From Neolewinella aquimaris (GTDB lineage Bacteria > Bacteroidota > Bacteroidia > Chitinophagales > Saprospiraceae), in assembly GCF_014197245.1 (NCBI RefSeq), contig NZ_JACIFF010000011.1:62001-126000 (forward strand): DNA of 64,000 bases, read 5' to 3'. Each line of letters opens with the position of its first letter. Within the stretch, counting starts at the first letter, position 1. The notes under the pieces are model-generated. The model worked only from the letters and a program-made list of their open reading frames with translations. It had not been told where the DNA came from and did not search any database. Below, in pieces: positions 24,780 through 34,413 of this stretch. The position numbers were made by a program, and so were the translations under genes.

Positions 24780-25411
24780 AAGTCGGGTGGCCGAAGCTCT
24801 TTAAAGTGACCGTTGAGCAGGGCCCGCTCCCGGATGCGCAATGGATCTCCCAGGTGCGGCTTCATCTGCCCCAGATGTTCGAGCAGGTAGCGCTGGCGGT
24901 CGGCCGCCGCAATCAGGGTTAGAAAATTATACTCCTGTTCCAGGGTGAAGCCCACGTAGTGGGCGATGTCGTACGTCCGAAAACCCTCGTCCACCGTTCT
25001 GATTTCTCGCCCAACCTTTAGTTGTCGGTAGATTTCTAGCGTCAGCGCCACAATGCGTGCATTGATCGCGGGGTCCTCCTCTTCCTCCAGGGGAAGGTAG
25101 CGTACGCGCCCGCCCGGGTACGGCTTTCCGGGAGCGATCCGGTCGTAATCCGTAAGGTAAAATATTCTTTCCCCCCGGGTGCGCACGTCGCTTTCTCCGG
25201 AAGGGTACCGTTTGGCAACTTCGGTCAGTGAAACCTCCGTAGCAACCGGGCGCAATCTGCCGTCGATCACCGTCGGAATACCGAAGCGAATTCCCTCCCG
25301 GTCGGCATCTTCGATAAGTTGGCGATAGCGTGGCTCGAAGATGTGCAAGTTGAGCGTTTCACCGGGAAACACGACGAGCTGTAGCGGGAAAAGGGCCAGT
25401 TGATGTTCCAT
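24776..25411 (-). CDS. LON peptidase substrate-binding domain protein
   Basis: A 211-aa protein that begins LALFPLQLVVFPGETLNLHIFEPRYRQL, the N-terminal domain of Lon protease, and carries no ATPase or protease domain. Stand-alone Lon-N proteins are widespread and of unclear role, possibly protein binding. The ATG at 25411 is chosen because the preceding in-frame residues are low-complexity and overlap the divergent macroglobulin gene. It diverges from the alpha-2-macroglobulin gene and converges with HIT. Confidence 0.88.
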   Translation of the reverse strand: MEHQLALFPLQLVVFPGETLNLHIFEPRYRQLIEDADREGIRFGIPTVIDGRLRPVATEVSLTEVAKRYPSGESDVRTRGERIFYLTDYDRIAPGKPYPGGRVRYLPLEEEEDPAINARIVALTLEIYRQLKVGREIRTVDEGFRTYDIAHYVGFTLEQEYNFLTLIAAADRQRYLLEHLGQMKPHLGDPLRIRERALLNGHFKELRPPDF

Positions 25412-25475
25412 ACCACCTTCACAACGGAAGTCGGCTCCAAGTTGCTTACTTTGGTAATAATTAACCGCCCGATCC

Positions 25476-28400
25476 ATGCGCGCAGTCCTGTTCCTGCTTC
25501 TCGTCGCCCTTCTTGCCGGATGTAGAGAAAAAACCGAAGCCGTCGCCGCGACCGAAGCCCCGCCCGCCCACGTGCTTTCCCATACCTCGGGGGTCATCGG
25601 CCGCAGCGCGGATCTTTTCGTCACCTTCGACACCGTATACACCTTTGGGGAGGGCGAGGGGCCTGCCCTGGAGGTACGTCCGCGGGTAGCCGGAGAACTT
25701 ACCCTCACGGGTCGCCAGTTGGTGTTCCGGCCCACACAAGCCCTAACCAGTGGCACCGACTACAGCGCCACCGTATCCCTACCCGGAAAACCCGATTTTA
25801 CCTTCTCCTTTCGGGTGCCGGATCGCCGTCTCGAGGTCGAGTCCGACGGTTACTACATCCCCGATCCGTCCCGGCCCGAGCGGGTCGAAGTTACCGGCCG
25901 CGTCGTTACCAACGACGGGGCTGATCCGGACGAAATTCGCCGTGTGCTCCGCATCGAACACAACCGCGACCCCCTCGATTTTTCCCTGGAACAGTCGTCC
26001 CAAAACGTATTTTCCTACGTCGGCACTCTGCCGGATCGCGGTAGCGAGCCGTCCATCGTCACCGTCACCGTAGCGGCCGATCAGGGCGGGTTCGCGGGAG
26101 CAACGTATACTCGGGAAGTGCAAATACGTCCGGTAGGTGCCTTCGAAGTACTCAGCGTGCAGCTGCGCCCCGACGGCGGCGGTATAACCATCAGGATGAG
26201 CGATCCGGTGGAAGAAAGCCAGGACCTGACGGGGCTGTTGCGCTTCCGCCCCGATGTGGCCTTTTCCACCACCGTCGACGGAAACATTATTCACCTGTAC
26301 CCGACCCAGGCCGATGCCCGGGAAGCCGTACTCGTGGTCGAGCCGCAACTGCGGAGTACCGCCGGACAGGACCTCGGGCAGCGGACCGAATGGCAGGTAA
26401 GCCTGGGACATACCGACCCGGGGCTGCGGGCCGTGGGAGAAGGGTCCATTATGCCGCACGAGGGGCAACGCTTATTTACGTTCGAGGCCGTAGGCTTGTC
26501 GACCGTATACCTCGAACTCTTCCGGATCGACGCCGGAAACCTCCTGCAATTCTTGCAGGACGAGAACCTTTCCTCCACCAGCCACGAGTGGAGCCTCCGA
26601 AGGGTAGGCCGCATCGTCGCCCGTCGGGAAGTACCCCTGACCTCGCTGGCCCCCGGCGCCGACCAAAGCCGGTGGACCCGCTACGCCATCGACCTGAGTA
26701 GTTACCTCGAGCGGGACGATGCCGCGGTGTACCAACTGCGCCTGGCCTTCGGCATGGAGTACACCGACCAGGCCTGCGGCGTCAGCACGGAATCATTGGG
26801 ACTGCAAACCATCTCCGATCTACTGGGCAGGTCCGATCCGCCGCCAACCGGCTTCGACCCCGCCACTTCGCTGCTCAGTAATTATTACGGCATTTACGAT
26901 TACAGCGACTGGGAACAACGCGACAACCCCTGTTCACCCGCCTTCTACCACCGCGATCGCTTCCTGATCCGCAACGTCCTTTCCTCAAACCTGGGACTGA
27001 TCGCCAAACGCCAACCCAACCGGGAGACCCTGGTGTTCTCCACCAACCTGATTACCGGCGGACCCCAGGGCGGAGTCAGGGTAACGGCCTACAGCTACGA
27101 CCAGCGGGAACTCTTTTCCGGAACTACGGACGCCGAGGGGAAAGTCGGAATGACCACGGAGGATGAGCCGGCCTTCATCGTAGGTAGCCTGAACCAAGAA
27201 GCGGCCTACTTAAGCATCAACGAGGGCGAAGCGCTGCCGGTCGGCAGGTTTGAGGTCGGAGGAGGTGAGGCAAATAGCGGCATCCGTGGGGCTTTTTTCG
27301 GCGAACGCGGCGTCTGGCGACCCGGAGACAGTGTATTCCTCAACTTCGTACTCGCGGATAAGTCAAACCTGTTGCCCACGGACTACCCCGTAGCGTTCAC
27401 GCTCCGGGACGCGCGTGGGAGGGTGGTTCAGCGGCGCAGGGTGACCAGCCCCTTCGGCAGCGGACTCTATCCCCTGACCTTTCGGACCGACCCTACGGAC
27501 GTGACCGGCACCTGGTCGGCAACCGTGACCGCCGGAGCGCGTACCTACACCCACCCCCTGCTAATTGAAGCGGTGAAGCCCAACCGCCTGTCGATCGACC
27601 TGCGGGCAGCCGAGGGCCGGGATAAGTTGCTCCTTTCGGGAAATTGGCTCTACGGGGCCCCGGCGGCGGGATTGCGGGCGGAGATCAACATGCAACCCTT
27701 CGCGCGTACGCTCGACGCCGGCTCCCTTCCTGACTTCGTATTCCAGGATCCGGCCCGCTCGCTCGGCGACGTCCAGGAATCCCAGCTCTTCAACGGAAGG
27801 CTCGACTCCCGCGGACGCGCCGAACTTACCCTTCCACCACTCGGTGAGGCCCTGCCCGGCCCCCTGCAGTTGCGACTCAATACGAAAGTGTTCGAACCGG
27901 GGGGGAACTTCAGCATCGACCGGACCACCGTTCCCTACGACCCCTTTCCCGTATACGCCGGCCTACGCCTGCCGATGAGCGAATGGGGAAGTAAGAGCCT
28001 GCCCACCGAAGGAACCGCGGGAATGGAAGTAGCGGCCGTGGACCCCGAGGGCAGGGGAGTCGCGGGGCGAAAACTAACTATTGGGATCTACCGGGTTGAC
28101 TGGCGCTACTGGTGGCAGGACGGCAACGACAACGTCGCCCGCTTCGGGAGCAGCCAGCATACGGAAGCATTGGAAACGCGTACCGCGACGACCGATGCCA
28201 ACGGCAGAGCCACCCTACAGGTCGGCGTGAACGACTACGGCCGGTACCTCATCCGCGTATGCGATCAGGGAGGGCACTGCGCCGGCGACTATTTCTACGG
28301 AGGGAGCGGTGAATCCGGGTTAGACGACCGGGAATCCGCCTCGCTGCTTCACCTCCGCGCGGAGCACGAGACGGTCAATACGGGTGAGCCGGTCACTATT

Positions 28401-30953
28401 AACGTGCCGACGAGCGCGGGGGGACAACTGCTGGTAAGCCTGGAAACCAGTCTGGGAAGCCTGGAACAGTTCTGGGTGCCTGCGGCGGCGGGGCAAACCC
28501 AGGTGACCTTCACCACCGACGAACGGATGGTACCCACCGTGTACGCCAACATCACCTATCTGCAACCCTACGCCCAGACCACCAACGACCGCCCCGTCAG
28601 ACTTTTCGGCATCGTGCCCGTGGAGGTGCTCGATCCTACGACCCGCCTCCAGCCCGAAATCACCGCGGCCAGCGAATGGAAGCCCCGCCAAACCGTAGAG
28701 GTGAAGATCAGCGAAGCCGACAACCGACCCATGACCTACGTCCTTTCCGTCGTCGATGAGGGCCTGCTCGGGCTGACCCGCTTTGCTACCCCCGATCTGC
28801 ATCGCGACTTCTTTAGTAAGGAAGCATTAGCGGTACGGACCTATGATCTATATGACCACGTGATGAGCAGCATAAACGGTGAATTCGGGCGGGTGCTGGC
28901 CATTGGCGGTGACGGAACGGTGGTGAACCCGGAGGAGGAAACGGCCAACCGCTTCGAGCCGGTGGTGCGTCACCTGGGACCCTTCCAGCTTGCGGGCGGT
29001 ACCGCCAGCCACCGCATCTCCTTGCCGAATTACCTCGGGGCCGTCCGCATAATGGTGGTGGCCGTAGGAGACAGGGCCTACGGCAGCGCGGAAACGAAGG
29101 TCGCCGTGCGTCAGCCCCTCATGGTTCTGCCAACCCTGCCCCGGGTTCTCGGGCCGGGGGAACGGGTCGATATGCCGGTCAACGTGTTTGCCATGAACGA
29201 CCGACTAGATCGGGTGAAGGTGACGGTGTCCGAATCTGCCGGCCTGGTGGACCCGGGAAATGGGCAGACGGACCTGCAGTTTTCCGGAGCAGGCGACCGA
29301 CTCGCTTACCTGCCCCTACAGGTCGGGGAGCGCACGGGGATCGCACGCTTCGACGTCACGGCCAGCGGCGGGGGCGAAGCGAGCAGTCAGCAGATTGAGA
29401 TCGACGTACGCGAGCCCAATCGGATCACCACCCGAACCAGTACCGTGAGCATCCCTCCGGGAGAAGCGCGGACCGTCTCCTATTCGCTCTTCGGCATTCC
29501 GGATTCCCGGTCCGCATCGCTGGAAATGTCGTCCCTTCCAGCCATGAACCTGAACCGTCACCTGGAATACCTCCTGCGCTACCCCTACGGCTGTGCGGAA
29601 CAAACGATCTCCACCGCGTTTGCGCAGCTGGTCCTGGATCGGATCACTGAGCTCACGCCCGTCCAGGAAACCCGTCGCCGTACTAACGTCGCCGCGGCCG
29701 TTGAGACCTTGCGGCACTTTCGGACCGCTTCCGGGGGCATTGGGTACTGGCCGGGCAGCCAGCAAGTCCATCCCTGGGTCACGAGTTACGCCCTGCAGTT
29801 CATTCTGGAAGCGGAACGAGCCGGTTTCGCGGTTCCCTACGATCTTAAAGAAGAACTTATATCGTTCCAGGAAACCGCCGCCGCCCGCTGGAACCGTAGC
29901 GATGGAGCGTTTTACGCCAGTCTCCAACAACGTAGCCTCGACCAGGCCTACCGTCTCTATACCCTCGCCCTGGCTCAGCGTCCCGACGTGGGTGCAATGA
30001 ATCGGCTGCGTGGTCTCAGTAAGGAACTGACGGCCACCGCGACCTACCAACTCGCCGGTGCCTACGCCATTTCCGGACGGCAGCGTACGGCGGAGTCGCT
30101 GGTCACCGGGCGGGACGTAGCCATACCGCCGTACCAAGAATTGGGGTACACCTTCGGGAGCGAGATACGCGACATGGCGATCGTACTGGAAAGCATGGTG
30201 GCAATGGCCGACCGTGGTGCGGTGGACGAGCAGACCCTGCAGCTTGCCCGGGCCATCGGGGAACGACAGTGGCTGAACACCCAGGAGGCCGCCTTCGCTT
30301 TTGTCGCACTCGCAAAAACGGGAGCAACCGGAGCCGGCGCCCTACGCGCCGATTTTACTTCCTCCACCGGTGCGACCACGGCAGTGGGTTCTGCTTCGGG
30401 AATCTTTACCATCGACCTTCCCATATCCGGCGATTTGAACTATACCGTGTCGAATACCGGTCAATCAACCCTCTACCTGACCACCCACACGAGGGGGAAA
30501 CCCCGGGCCGGGGAGGAAGAAGCCACCAGTCGGCAGCTGCGGCTGGCCGTGGCCTATACGGATCTTACCGGAAATCCGATCGATGTTGCTAACTTAGCCT
30601 CGGGAACGGACTTTCTGGCTAGCTACCGGATCACCAATCCCGGGACTACGGGGCAAGACTACCACCAACTGGCCCTGACCACCTTGCTTCCTTCCGGTTG
30701 GGAGGTAGCAAATGACCGTTTGGCGGGAAGGGATAGCCTGAACGCTAGTTTTGAGTACCGCGATATTCGCGACGATCGCATTCACACTTTTTTTGATTTG
30801 CCGGCCCGACACACCAAAACCTTTACCTTTCGTATGACCGCCGCGTACCCCGGACGGTACTACCTGCCGACGCAAGTCAGCGAAGCCATGTACGACCCCA
30901 CCGTACGCTCGGAAGTGAAGGGGCGCTGGGTCGAGGTCAAACGCGAAAGGTAG
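25476..30953 (+). CDS. alpha-2-macroglobulin family lipoprotein
   Basis: An 1825-aa lipoprotein: signal MRAVLFLLLVALLAGC with the cysteine at residue 16. It has a series of macroglobulin-like beta domains and a thioester motif in YPYGCAEQTIS, where Cys1373 and the following EQ would form the internal thioester that traps proteases. A helical thioester domain (GIGYWPGSQQVHPWVTSYAL) and a receptor-binding-like C terminus follow. Bacterial homologues (YfhM type) are periplasmic protease traps and usually sit beside pbpC. Here the neighbours are two peptide permeases four bases downstream. Confidence 0.92.
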   Translation: MRAVLFLLLVALLAGCREKTEAVAATEAPPAHVLSHTSGVIGRSADLFVTFDTVYTFGEGEGPALEVRPRVAGELTLTGRQLVFRPTQALTSGTDYSATVSLPGKPDFTFSFRVPDRRLEVESDGYYIPDPSRPERVEVTGRVVTNDGADPDEIRRVLRIEHNRDPLDFSLEQSSQNVFSYVGTLPDRGSEPSIVTVTVAADQGGFAGATYTREVQIRPVGAFEVLSVQLRPDGGGITIRMSDPVEESQDLTGLLRFRPDVAFSTTVDGNIIHLYPTQADAREAVLVVEPQLRSTAGQDLGQRTEWQVSLGHTDPGLRAVGEGSIMPHEGQRLFTFEAVGLSTVYLELFRIDAGNLLQFLQDENLSSTSHEWSLRRVGRIVARREVPLTSLAPGADQSRWTRYAIDLSSYLERDDAAVYQLRLAFGMEYTDQACGVSTESLGLQTISDLLGRSDPPPTGFDPATSLLSNYYGIYDYSDWEQRDNPCSPAFYHRDRFLIRNVLSSNLGLIAKRQPNRETLVFSTNLITGGPQGGVRVTAYSYDQRELFSGTTDAEGKVGMTTEDEPAFIVGSLNQEAAYLSINEGEALPVGRFEVGGGEANSGIRGAFFGERGVWRPGDSVFLNFVLADKSNLLPTDYPVAFTLRDARGRVVQRRRVTSPFGSGLYPLTFRTDPTDVTGTWSATVTAGARTYTHPLLIEAVKPNRLSIDLRAAEGRDKLLLSGNWLYGAPAAGLRAEINMQPFARTLDAGSLPDFVFQDPARSLGDVQESQLFNGRLDSRGRAELTLPPLGEALPGPLQLRLNTKVFEPGGNFSIDRTTVPYDPFPVYAGLRLPMSEWGSKSLPTEGTAGMEVAAVDPEGRGVAGRKLTIGIYRVDWRYWWQDGNDNVARFGSSQHTEALETRTATTDANGRATLQVGVNDYGRYLIRVCDQGGHCAGDYFYGGSGESGLDDRESASLLHLRAEHETVNTGEPVTINVPTSAGGQLLVSLETSLGSLEQFWVPAAAGQTQVTFTTDERMVPTVYANITYLQPYAQTTNDRPVRLFGIVPVEVLDPTTRLQPEITAASEWKPRQTVEVKISEADNRPMTYVLSVVDEGLLGLTRFATPDLHRDFFSKEALAVRTYDLYDHVMSSINGEFGRVLAIGGDGTVVNPEEETANRFEPVVRHLGPFQLAGGTASHRISLPNYLGAVRIMVVAVGDRAYGSAETKVAVRQPLMVLPTLPRVLGPGERVDMPVNVFAMNDRLDRVKVTVSESAGLVDPGNGQTDLQFSGAGDRLAYLPLQVGERTGIARFDVTASGGGEASSQQIEIDVREPNRITTRTSTVSIPPGEARTVSYSLFGIPDSRSASLEMSSLPAMNLNRHLEYLLRYPYGCAEQTISTAFAQLVLDRITELTPVQETRRRTNVAAAVETLRHFRTASGGIGYWPGSQQVHPWVTSYALQFILEAERAGFAVPYDLKEELISFQETAAARWNRSDGAFYASLQQRSLDQAYRLYTLALAQRPDVGAMNRLRGLSKELTATATYQLAGAYAISGRQRTAESLVTGRDVAIPPYQELGYTFGSEIRDMAIVLESMVAMADRGAVDEQTLQLARAIGERQWLNTQEAAFAFVALAKTGATGAGALRADFTSSTGATTAVGSASGIFTIDLPISGDLNYTVSNTGQSTLYLTTHTRGKPRAGEEEATSRQLRLAVAYTDLTGNPIDVANLASGTDFLASYRITNPGTTGQDYHQLALTTLLPSGWEVANDRLAGRDSLNASFEYRDIRDDRIHTFFDLPARHTKTFTFRMTAAYPGRYYLPTQVSEAMYDPTVRSEVKGRWVEVKRER

Positions 30954-30957
30954 CGGA

Positions 30958-32340
30958 ATGGCGCAACACAAACTTCTCGGTTACCTGACGCGGAGGTTGC
31001 TCTATTTGCCCCTCAGCCTTTTGCTGCTCAGTGTACTGTGCTTCGTGCTGACGCGGCTGACGCCCAATGATCCGGTCAAGCAGCGCATGTCGATCGAAGG
31101 CGCACGGTCTTCCGCAAGCAATCCGGCCACTTACGACCGCCAGTACCAACGACTCGCGCACGAACTGGGCTTCGACCTCCCACTCTTTTATTTTTCGGTA
31201 ACCAATGCTGCCGTACCCGACACCCTGCACCGTATTGTCGACAGCGAACGGAGGCGCACCCTGCGCACCCTTACGCAACGGTACGGAAACTGGCCGGCCG
31301 TTGAGGCATATTACCACCGCTTACTGGACGCTGCACTATTACCGGTCGGGGTGGACGACCCCCTCGCCGTCGCTGCCCGCAAATTGTTGGTTCACGAGAG
31401 CCCGAAGTACATCGAGCGGCAATTGAGCGCACTGAGCACCGAACGGGCCCGGCCACTGCGCGACGCGTACGAACGAATGCAGCGTGAGGCTACCCTTTAC
31501 CGGGTGCTGTACCCCCGATTGTACTGGCACGGCAGCAGCAACCAGTATCACCGCTACCTGCTCGACCTCCTACGGGGAGAGTTCGGCACTTCGTACATTG
31601 ACCGGCGACCGGTCGTCGATAAGGTAGCCGTAGCGATGCCCCGGACCATACTGCTTAACGGATTAGCCATTCTGCTGGTCTACCTGCTGGCCGTGCCCCT
31701 GGGGCTGTACATGGCGAACTACCACGGCAGTCGCTTTGATCGGTGGGCCACGCTCCTCACCTTCGTGGCCTTTGGAGTGCCGAGTTTTTGGGTGGCTACG
31801 CTGCTGGCAAATTTTTTCACCACTCCGGCATTTGGACTGAATATTTTTCCGAGTGTGGGATTTGGGAGCATTCCGGTGGGTGCGGACTGGTTTACGGTGC
31901 TGAAGATTCGCGCGGGTGACCTGTTTCTGCCGGTGCTATGCCTGGCTTATCCTAGCTTTGCCTACGTTTCACGGCACCTGCGCAGCGCCGCCCTGGTTGA
32001 ACTGCACAAGCCCTACGTGCTGACCGCCCGCATGAAGGGTTTGGCGGGGTCGCAGGTGCTGTGGAATCACGTATTTCGCAATGCCGCTTTTCCGCTGATC
32101 ACCATGCTCGGGGTGCTGTTGCCCGCCTTGCTGGCCGGAAGCGTAGTGATCGAGCAAATTTTCAATTTACCGGGAATGGGGCTACTGCTGTATAGCTCGG
32201 CCACCGCCCGGGACTGGCCCGTCGTCACGGCACTGGTACTGATCAACGGGCTGCTCACCATCATCAGCCTGACGCTGGCCGATGTCGGGTACGCCCTGCT
32301 CGATCCACGGGTTCGGCTCGATAAAAGCGGCAACCCATGA
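30958..32340 (+). CDS. oligopeptide-type ABC transporter permease (DppB-like)
   Basis: A 460-aa membrane protein. The first helix, LTRRLLYLPLSLLLLSVLCF, with LTPNDPVKQRM after it, matches DppB/OppB permeases. The C-terminal part has the inner-membrane EAA loop in ARMKGLAGSQVLWNHVFRNA. Residues about 45-215 form a long polar insert between helices 1 and 2, larger than in E. coli DppB. It starts 4 bases after the macroglobulin gene and overlaps the next permease by 4 bases. No ATPase or binding-protein gene is in the window. Confidence 0.9.
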   Translation: MAQHKLLGYLTRRLLYLPLSLLLLSVLCFVLTRLTPNDPVKQRMSIEGARSSASNPATYDRQYQRLAHELGFDLPLFYFSVTNAAVPDTLHRIVDSERRRTLRTLTQRYGNWPAVEAYYHRLLDAALLPVGVDDPLAVAARKLLVHESPKYIERQLSALSTERARPLRDAYERMQREATLYRVLYPRLYWHGSSNQYHRYLLDLLRGEFGTSYIDRRPVVDKVAVAMPRTILLNGLAILLVYLLAVPLGLYMANYHGSRFDRWATLLTFVAFGVPSFWVATLLANFFTTPAFGLNIFPSVGFGSIPVGADWFTVLKIRAGDLFLPVLCLAYPSFAYVSRHLRSAALVELHKPYVLTARMKGLAGSQVLWNHVFRNAAFPLITMLGVLLPALLAGSVVIEQIFNLPGMGLLLYSSATARDWPVVTALVLINGLLTIISLTLADVGYALLDPRVRLDKSGNP

Positions 32341-33470
32341 TGGCGCGCGTATGGCCATATTACTACCTGGGCACGCTGCTCCTGATTGCACTGTTCGCGG
32401 ACGTAATCGCCAATGACCGCCCCTTGCTGGCACACTATGCCGGCGAGCTTCATTTACCGGCATTTTCCCAGGGGGAGGGTAGGGATGCCTGGCGCGAAGC
32501 GGATGTAGCGTGGGTGATCTGGCCGCCGATACAGTTCAGCGCCGAAGCAATGAACCTCGACCTCCCCGCGTACCTGGGGCCCCTTTCTTCCGACAAAGAG
32601 GGCGGATTTCACTGGCTGGGTACCGACCGGTTGGGGAGGGATACGGCGGCCGGTCTGATCAGCGGTACCCGTACGGCGGTGCTTGTCGGGTTGGGAAGCT
32701 TGATCATCGCGCTTATCGTAGGCGTACCGCTGGGAGCCGTAGCCGGTTACTTCGGCAACGAAGGAATCCGGACGCCCCGCTACCTTGGGGGGAGTTTGAT
32801 CGTGGGTATCGTCGTTGGTAGCGGCTACGCTATCGGTAGCCTGCTGCCCCTGGCGGGGAGCGGGACTGAATTCGTGCTCATGGCGGTGCTCGTGGTGGGT
32901 GCAGTCGGGTGCGCGGCGTATCTGTTGCTGCGGGGATTGAGTACCGTGAGCCCGTGGTTGCGATCGCGTGCGGCCGTCCCCATCGACCGCATGGTGCAAT
33001 TCGTTCTCGAGATGAGCGTCAGTATTCCAGGCCTCGTTATGTTGATCGTGATACTGAGCTTCGTGCGCCGCCCGACGATATGGACCCTGGTGCTCATCAT
33101 CGGGCTGTTTGGCTGGACTTCCCTGGCCCGGTTCCTGCGGGCGGAGTTAATTCGCATTCGGTCCCTGCCCTACATCGCCGCGGCGCGGGTCAGTGGAGTG
33201 GGGGAGTTGCGCTTGCTGTTTCGGCACGCACTACCCAATGCGCTCGGTCCGGTTCTGGTTGTAGCCGCCTTCCTCGTAGGGTCGAGTATTCTGGCCGAGG
33301 CGGTGCTGAGTTTTCTGGGTATCGGGGTACCCGCCCAGCAGGTGACGTGGGGCAGTACCCTGCAACAGGCACGGATGCGGCCGGCGGCCTGGTGGCTGGC
33401 GGTTTTTCCCGGTCTGATGCTCACCTTTACGGTACTCGCCTGCAATAGCCTGCGGACTTTTCGGCGGTAA
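32337..33470 (+). CDS. oligopeptide-type ABC transporter permease (DppC-like)
   Basis: A 377-aa membrane protein with the DppC-type motif HWLGTDRLGRD after a long periplasmic segment, several helices, and the EAA loop in AARVSGVGELRLLFRHALPNA. The ATG overlaps the DppB-like stop (ATGATGG). It should pair with the upstream permease, with the ATPases encoded elsewhere. An extra pair of helices around residues 145-205 (VGIVVGSGYAIGSLLPLAG onward) is larger than usual. Confidence 0.9.
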   Translation: MMARVWPYYYLGTLLLIALFADVIANDRPLLAHYAGELHLPAFSQGEGRDAWREADVAWVIWPPIQFSAEAMNLDLPAYLGPLSSDKEGGFHWLGTDRLGRDTAAGLISGTRTAVLVGLGSLIIALIVGVPLGAVAGYFGNEGIRTPRYLGGSLIVGIVVGSGYAIGSLLPLAGSGTEFVLMAVLVVGAVGCAAYLLLRGLSTVSPWLRSRAAVPIDRMVQFVLEMSVSIPGLVMLIVILSFVRRPTIWTLVLIIGLFGWTSLARFLRAELIRIRSLPYIAAARVSGVGELRLLFRHALPNALGPVLVVAAFLVGSSILAEAVLSFLGIGVPAQQVTWGSTLQQARMRPAAWWLAVFPGLMLTFTVLACNSLRTFRR

Positions 33471-33492
33471 CCCGCGGCGCCCTACCGCACCG

Positions 33493-33500
33493 TATGTTTG
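33493..33500 (+). promoter_or_regulatory. -7 element TAtgTTTG, leaderless start of the CDF gene
   Basis: TATGTTTG matches TAnnTTTG perfectly. Its G is four bases before the GTG start at 33505, so the predicted transcription start falls on the start codon. Confidence 0.6.
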
Positions 33501-33504
33501 TCCC

Positions 33505-34398
33505 GTGGACAATGAGCAGATCGCGGTACGGACCAGCTACTTCAGCATTGCGGGCAATACCGCTCTGGCCCTCATAAAGGGTGCGGCCGGCGTCTTCGGT
33601 AATTCCTACGCCCTCATCGCGGATGCGATCGAATCCACCACCGACATTTTTTCCTCCGTTCTCGTGTTGGTGGGGATCCGGTATGCCCACCGCCCAGCCG
33701 ACGAAAATCACCCCTACGGTCACGGAAAGATCGAGCCCCTCATCACTTTTATGGTGGTCGCCTTCCTCGTTTTTTCCGCTACGGTAATTGCCTACGAAAG
33801 CATCGAGCACATCCGGACGCCCCACCGGACACCGCGGGCCTGGACGCTCATCGTACTCGGCCTGATCATCATCTGGAAGGAGGTCTCGTACCGCATCGTA
33901 ATCCGTCGCAGTCGGCAAACCAACAGCTCCTCTCTGCGGGCCGATGCCTGGCACCACCGGAGTGACGCCATTACCTCCGTTACCGCCTTTGTGGGAATCA
34001 CGATCGCCCTGATCGGTGGTCCGGGCTACGAAAGTGCCGACGACTGGGCCGCCCTGCTCGCCTCCGCCTTCATACTGTACAACGCCTACTTAATCTTTCG
34101 GCCCGCCCTCGGGGAAATTATGGACGAACACGTCTACGATGAACTCATTGAGGAAGTGCGGCACACGGCCGCTGGAGTAAGGGGGATCCGCGGTACGGAA
34201 AAGTGCTACGTCCGCAAGTCCGGCATGAGCTACCACATCGACCTGCACGCCATGGTTGATGGTGATCTTACCGTCACCGAAGGCCACGATCTGGCTCACT
34301 TGCTGAAGGATACCCTGCTGGAACGCATCCCAAATCTCGGGCAGGTACTGATTCATATCGAACCGGCCGAGCTGGGGGGTGAGAGATTAGGGGAATGA
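33505..34398 (+). CDS. cation diffusion facilitator family transporter
   Basis: A 297-aa protein with about six helices. It has the CDF features SYALIADAIESTTDIFSSVLV (metal site in helix 2), HPYGHGKIEPL, and a second site in DAWHHRSDAITS. The cytoplasmic C-terminal domain contains IDLHAMVDGDLTVTEGHDL. These proteins export zinc, iron, cobalt or manganese by proton antiport; the HHxxD site suggests a zinc- or iron-like ion, not certain. The start is a GTG and seems leaderless. Confidence 0.93.
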   Translation: MDNEQIAVRTSYFSIAGNTALALIKGAAGVFGNSYALIADAIESTTDIFSSVLVLVGIRYAHRPADENHPYGHGKIEPLITFMVVAFLVFSATVIAYESIEHIRTPHRTPRAWTLIVLGLIIIWKEVSYRIVIRRSRQTNSSSLRADAWHHRSDAITSVTAFVGITIALIGGPGYESADDWAALLASAFILYNAYLIFRPALGEIMDEHVYDELIEEVRHTAAGVRGIRGTEKCYVRKSGMSYHIDLHAMVDGDLTVTEGHDLAHLLKDTLLERIPNLGQVLIHIEPAELGGERLGE

Positions 34399-34401
34399 GG
34401 C

Positions 34402-34409
34402 TAACTTTG
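34402..34409 (+). promoter_or_regulatory. -7 element TAacTTTG, leaderless start of purM
   Basis: TAACTTTG is a perfect match to TAnnTTTG and ends four bases before the purM ATG at 34414, the same spacing as for the CDF gene just upstream. Confidence 0.6.
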
Positions 34410-34413
34410 CCGC

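Noticed and set aside
29316-30137. A 273-codon minus-strand frame
   Set aside because: It is antisense to the thioester region of the macroglobulin gene, which is certain.
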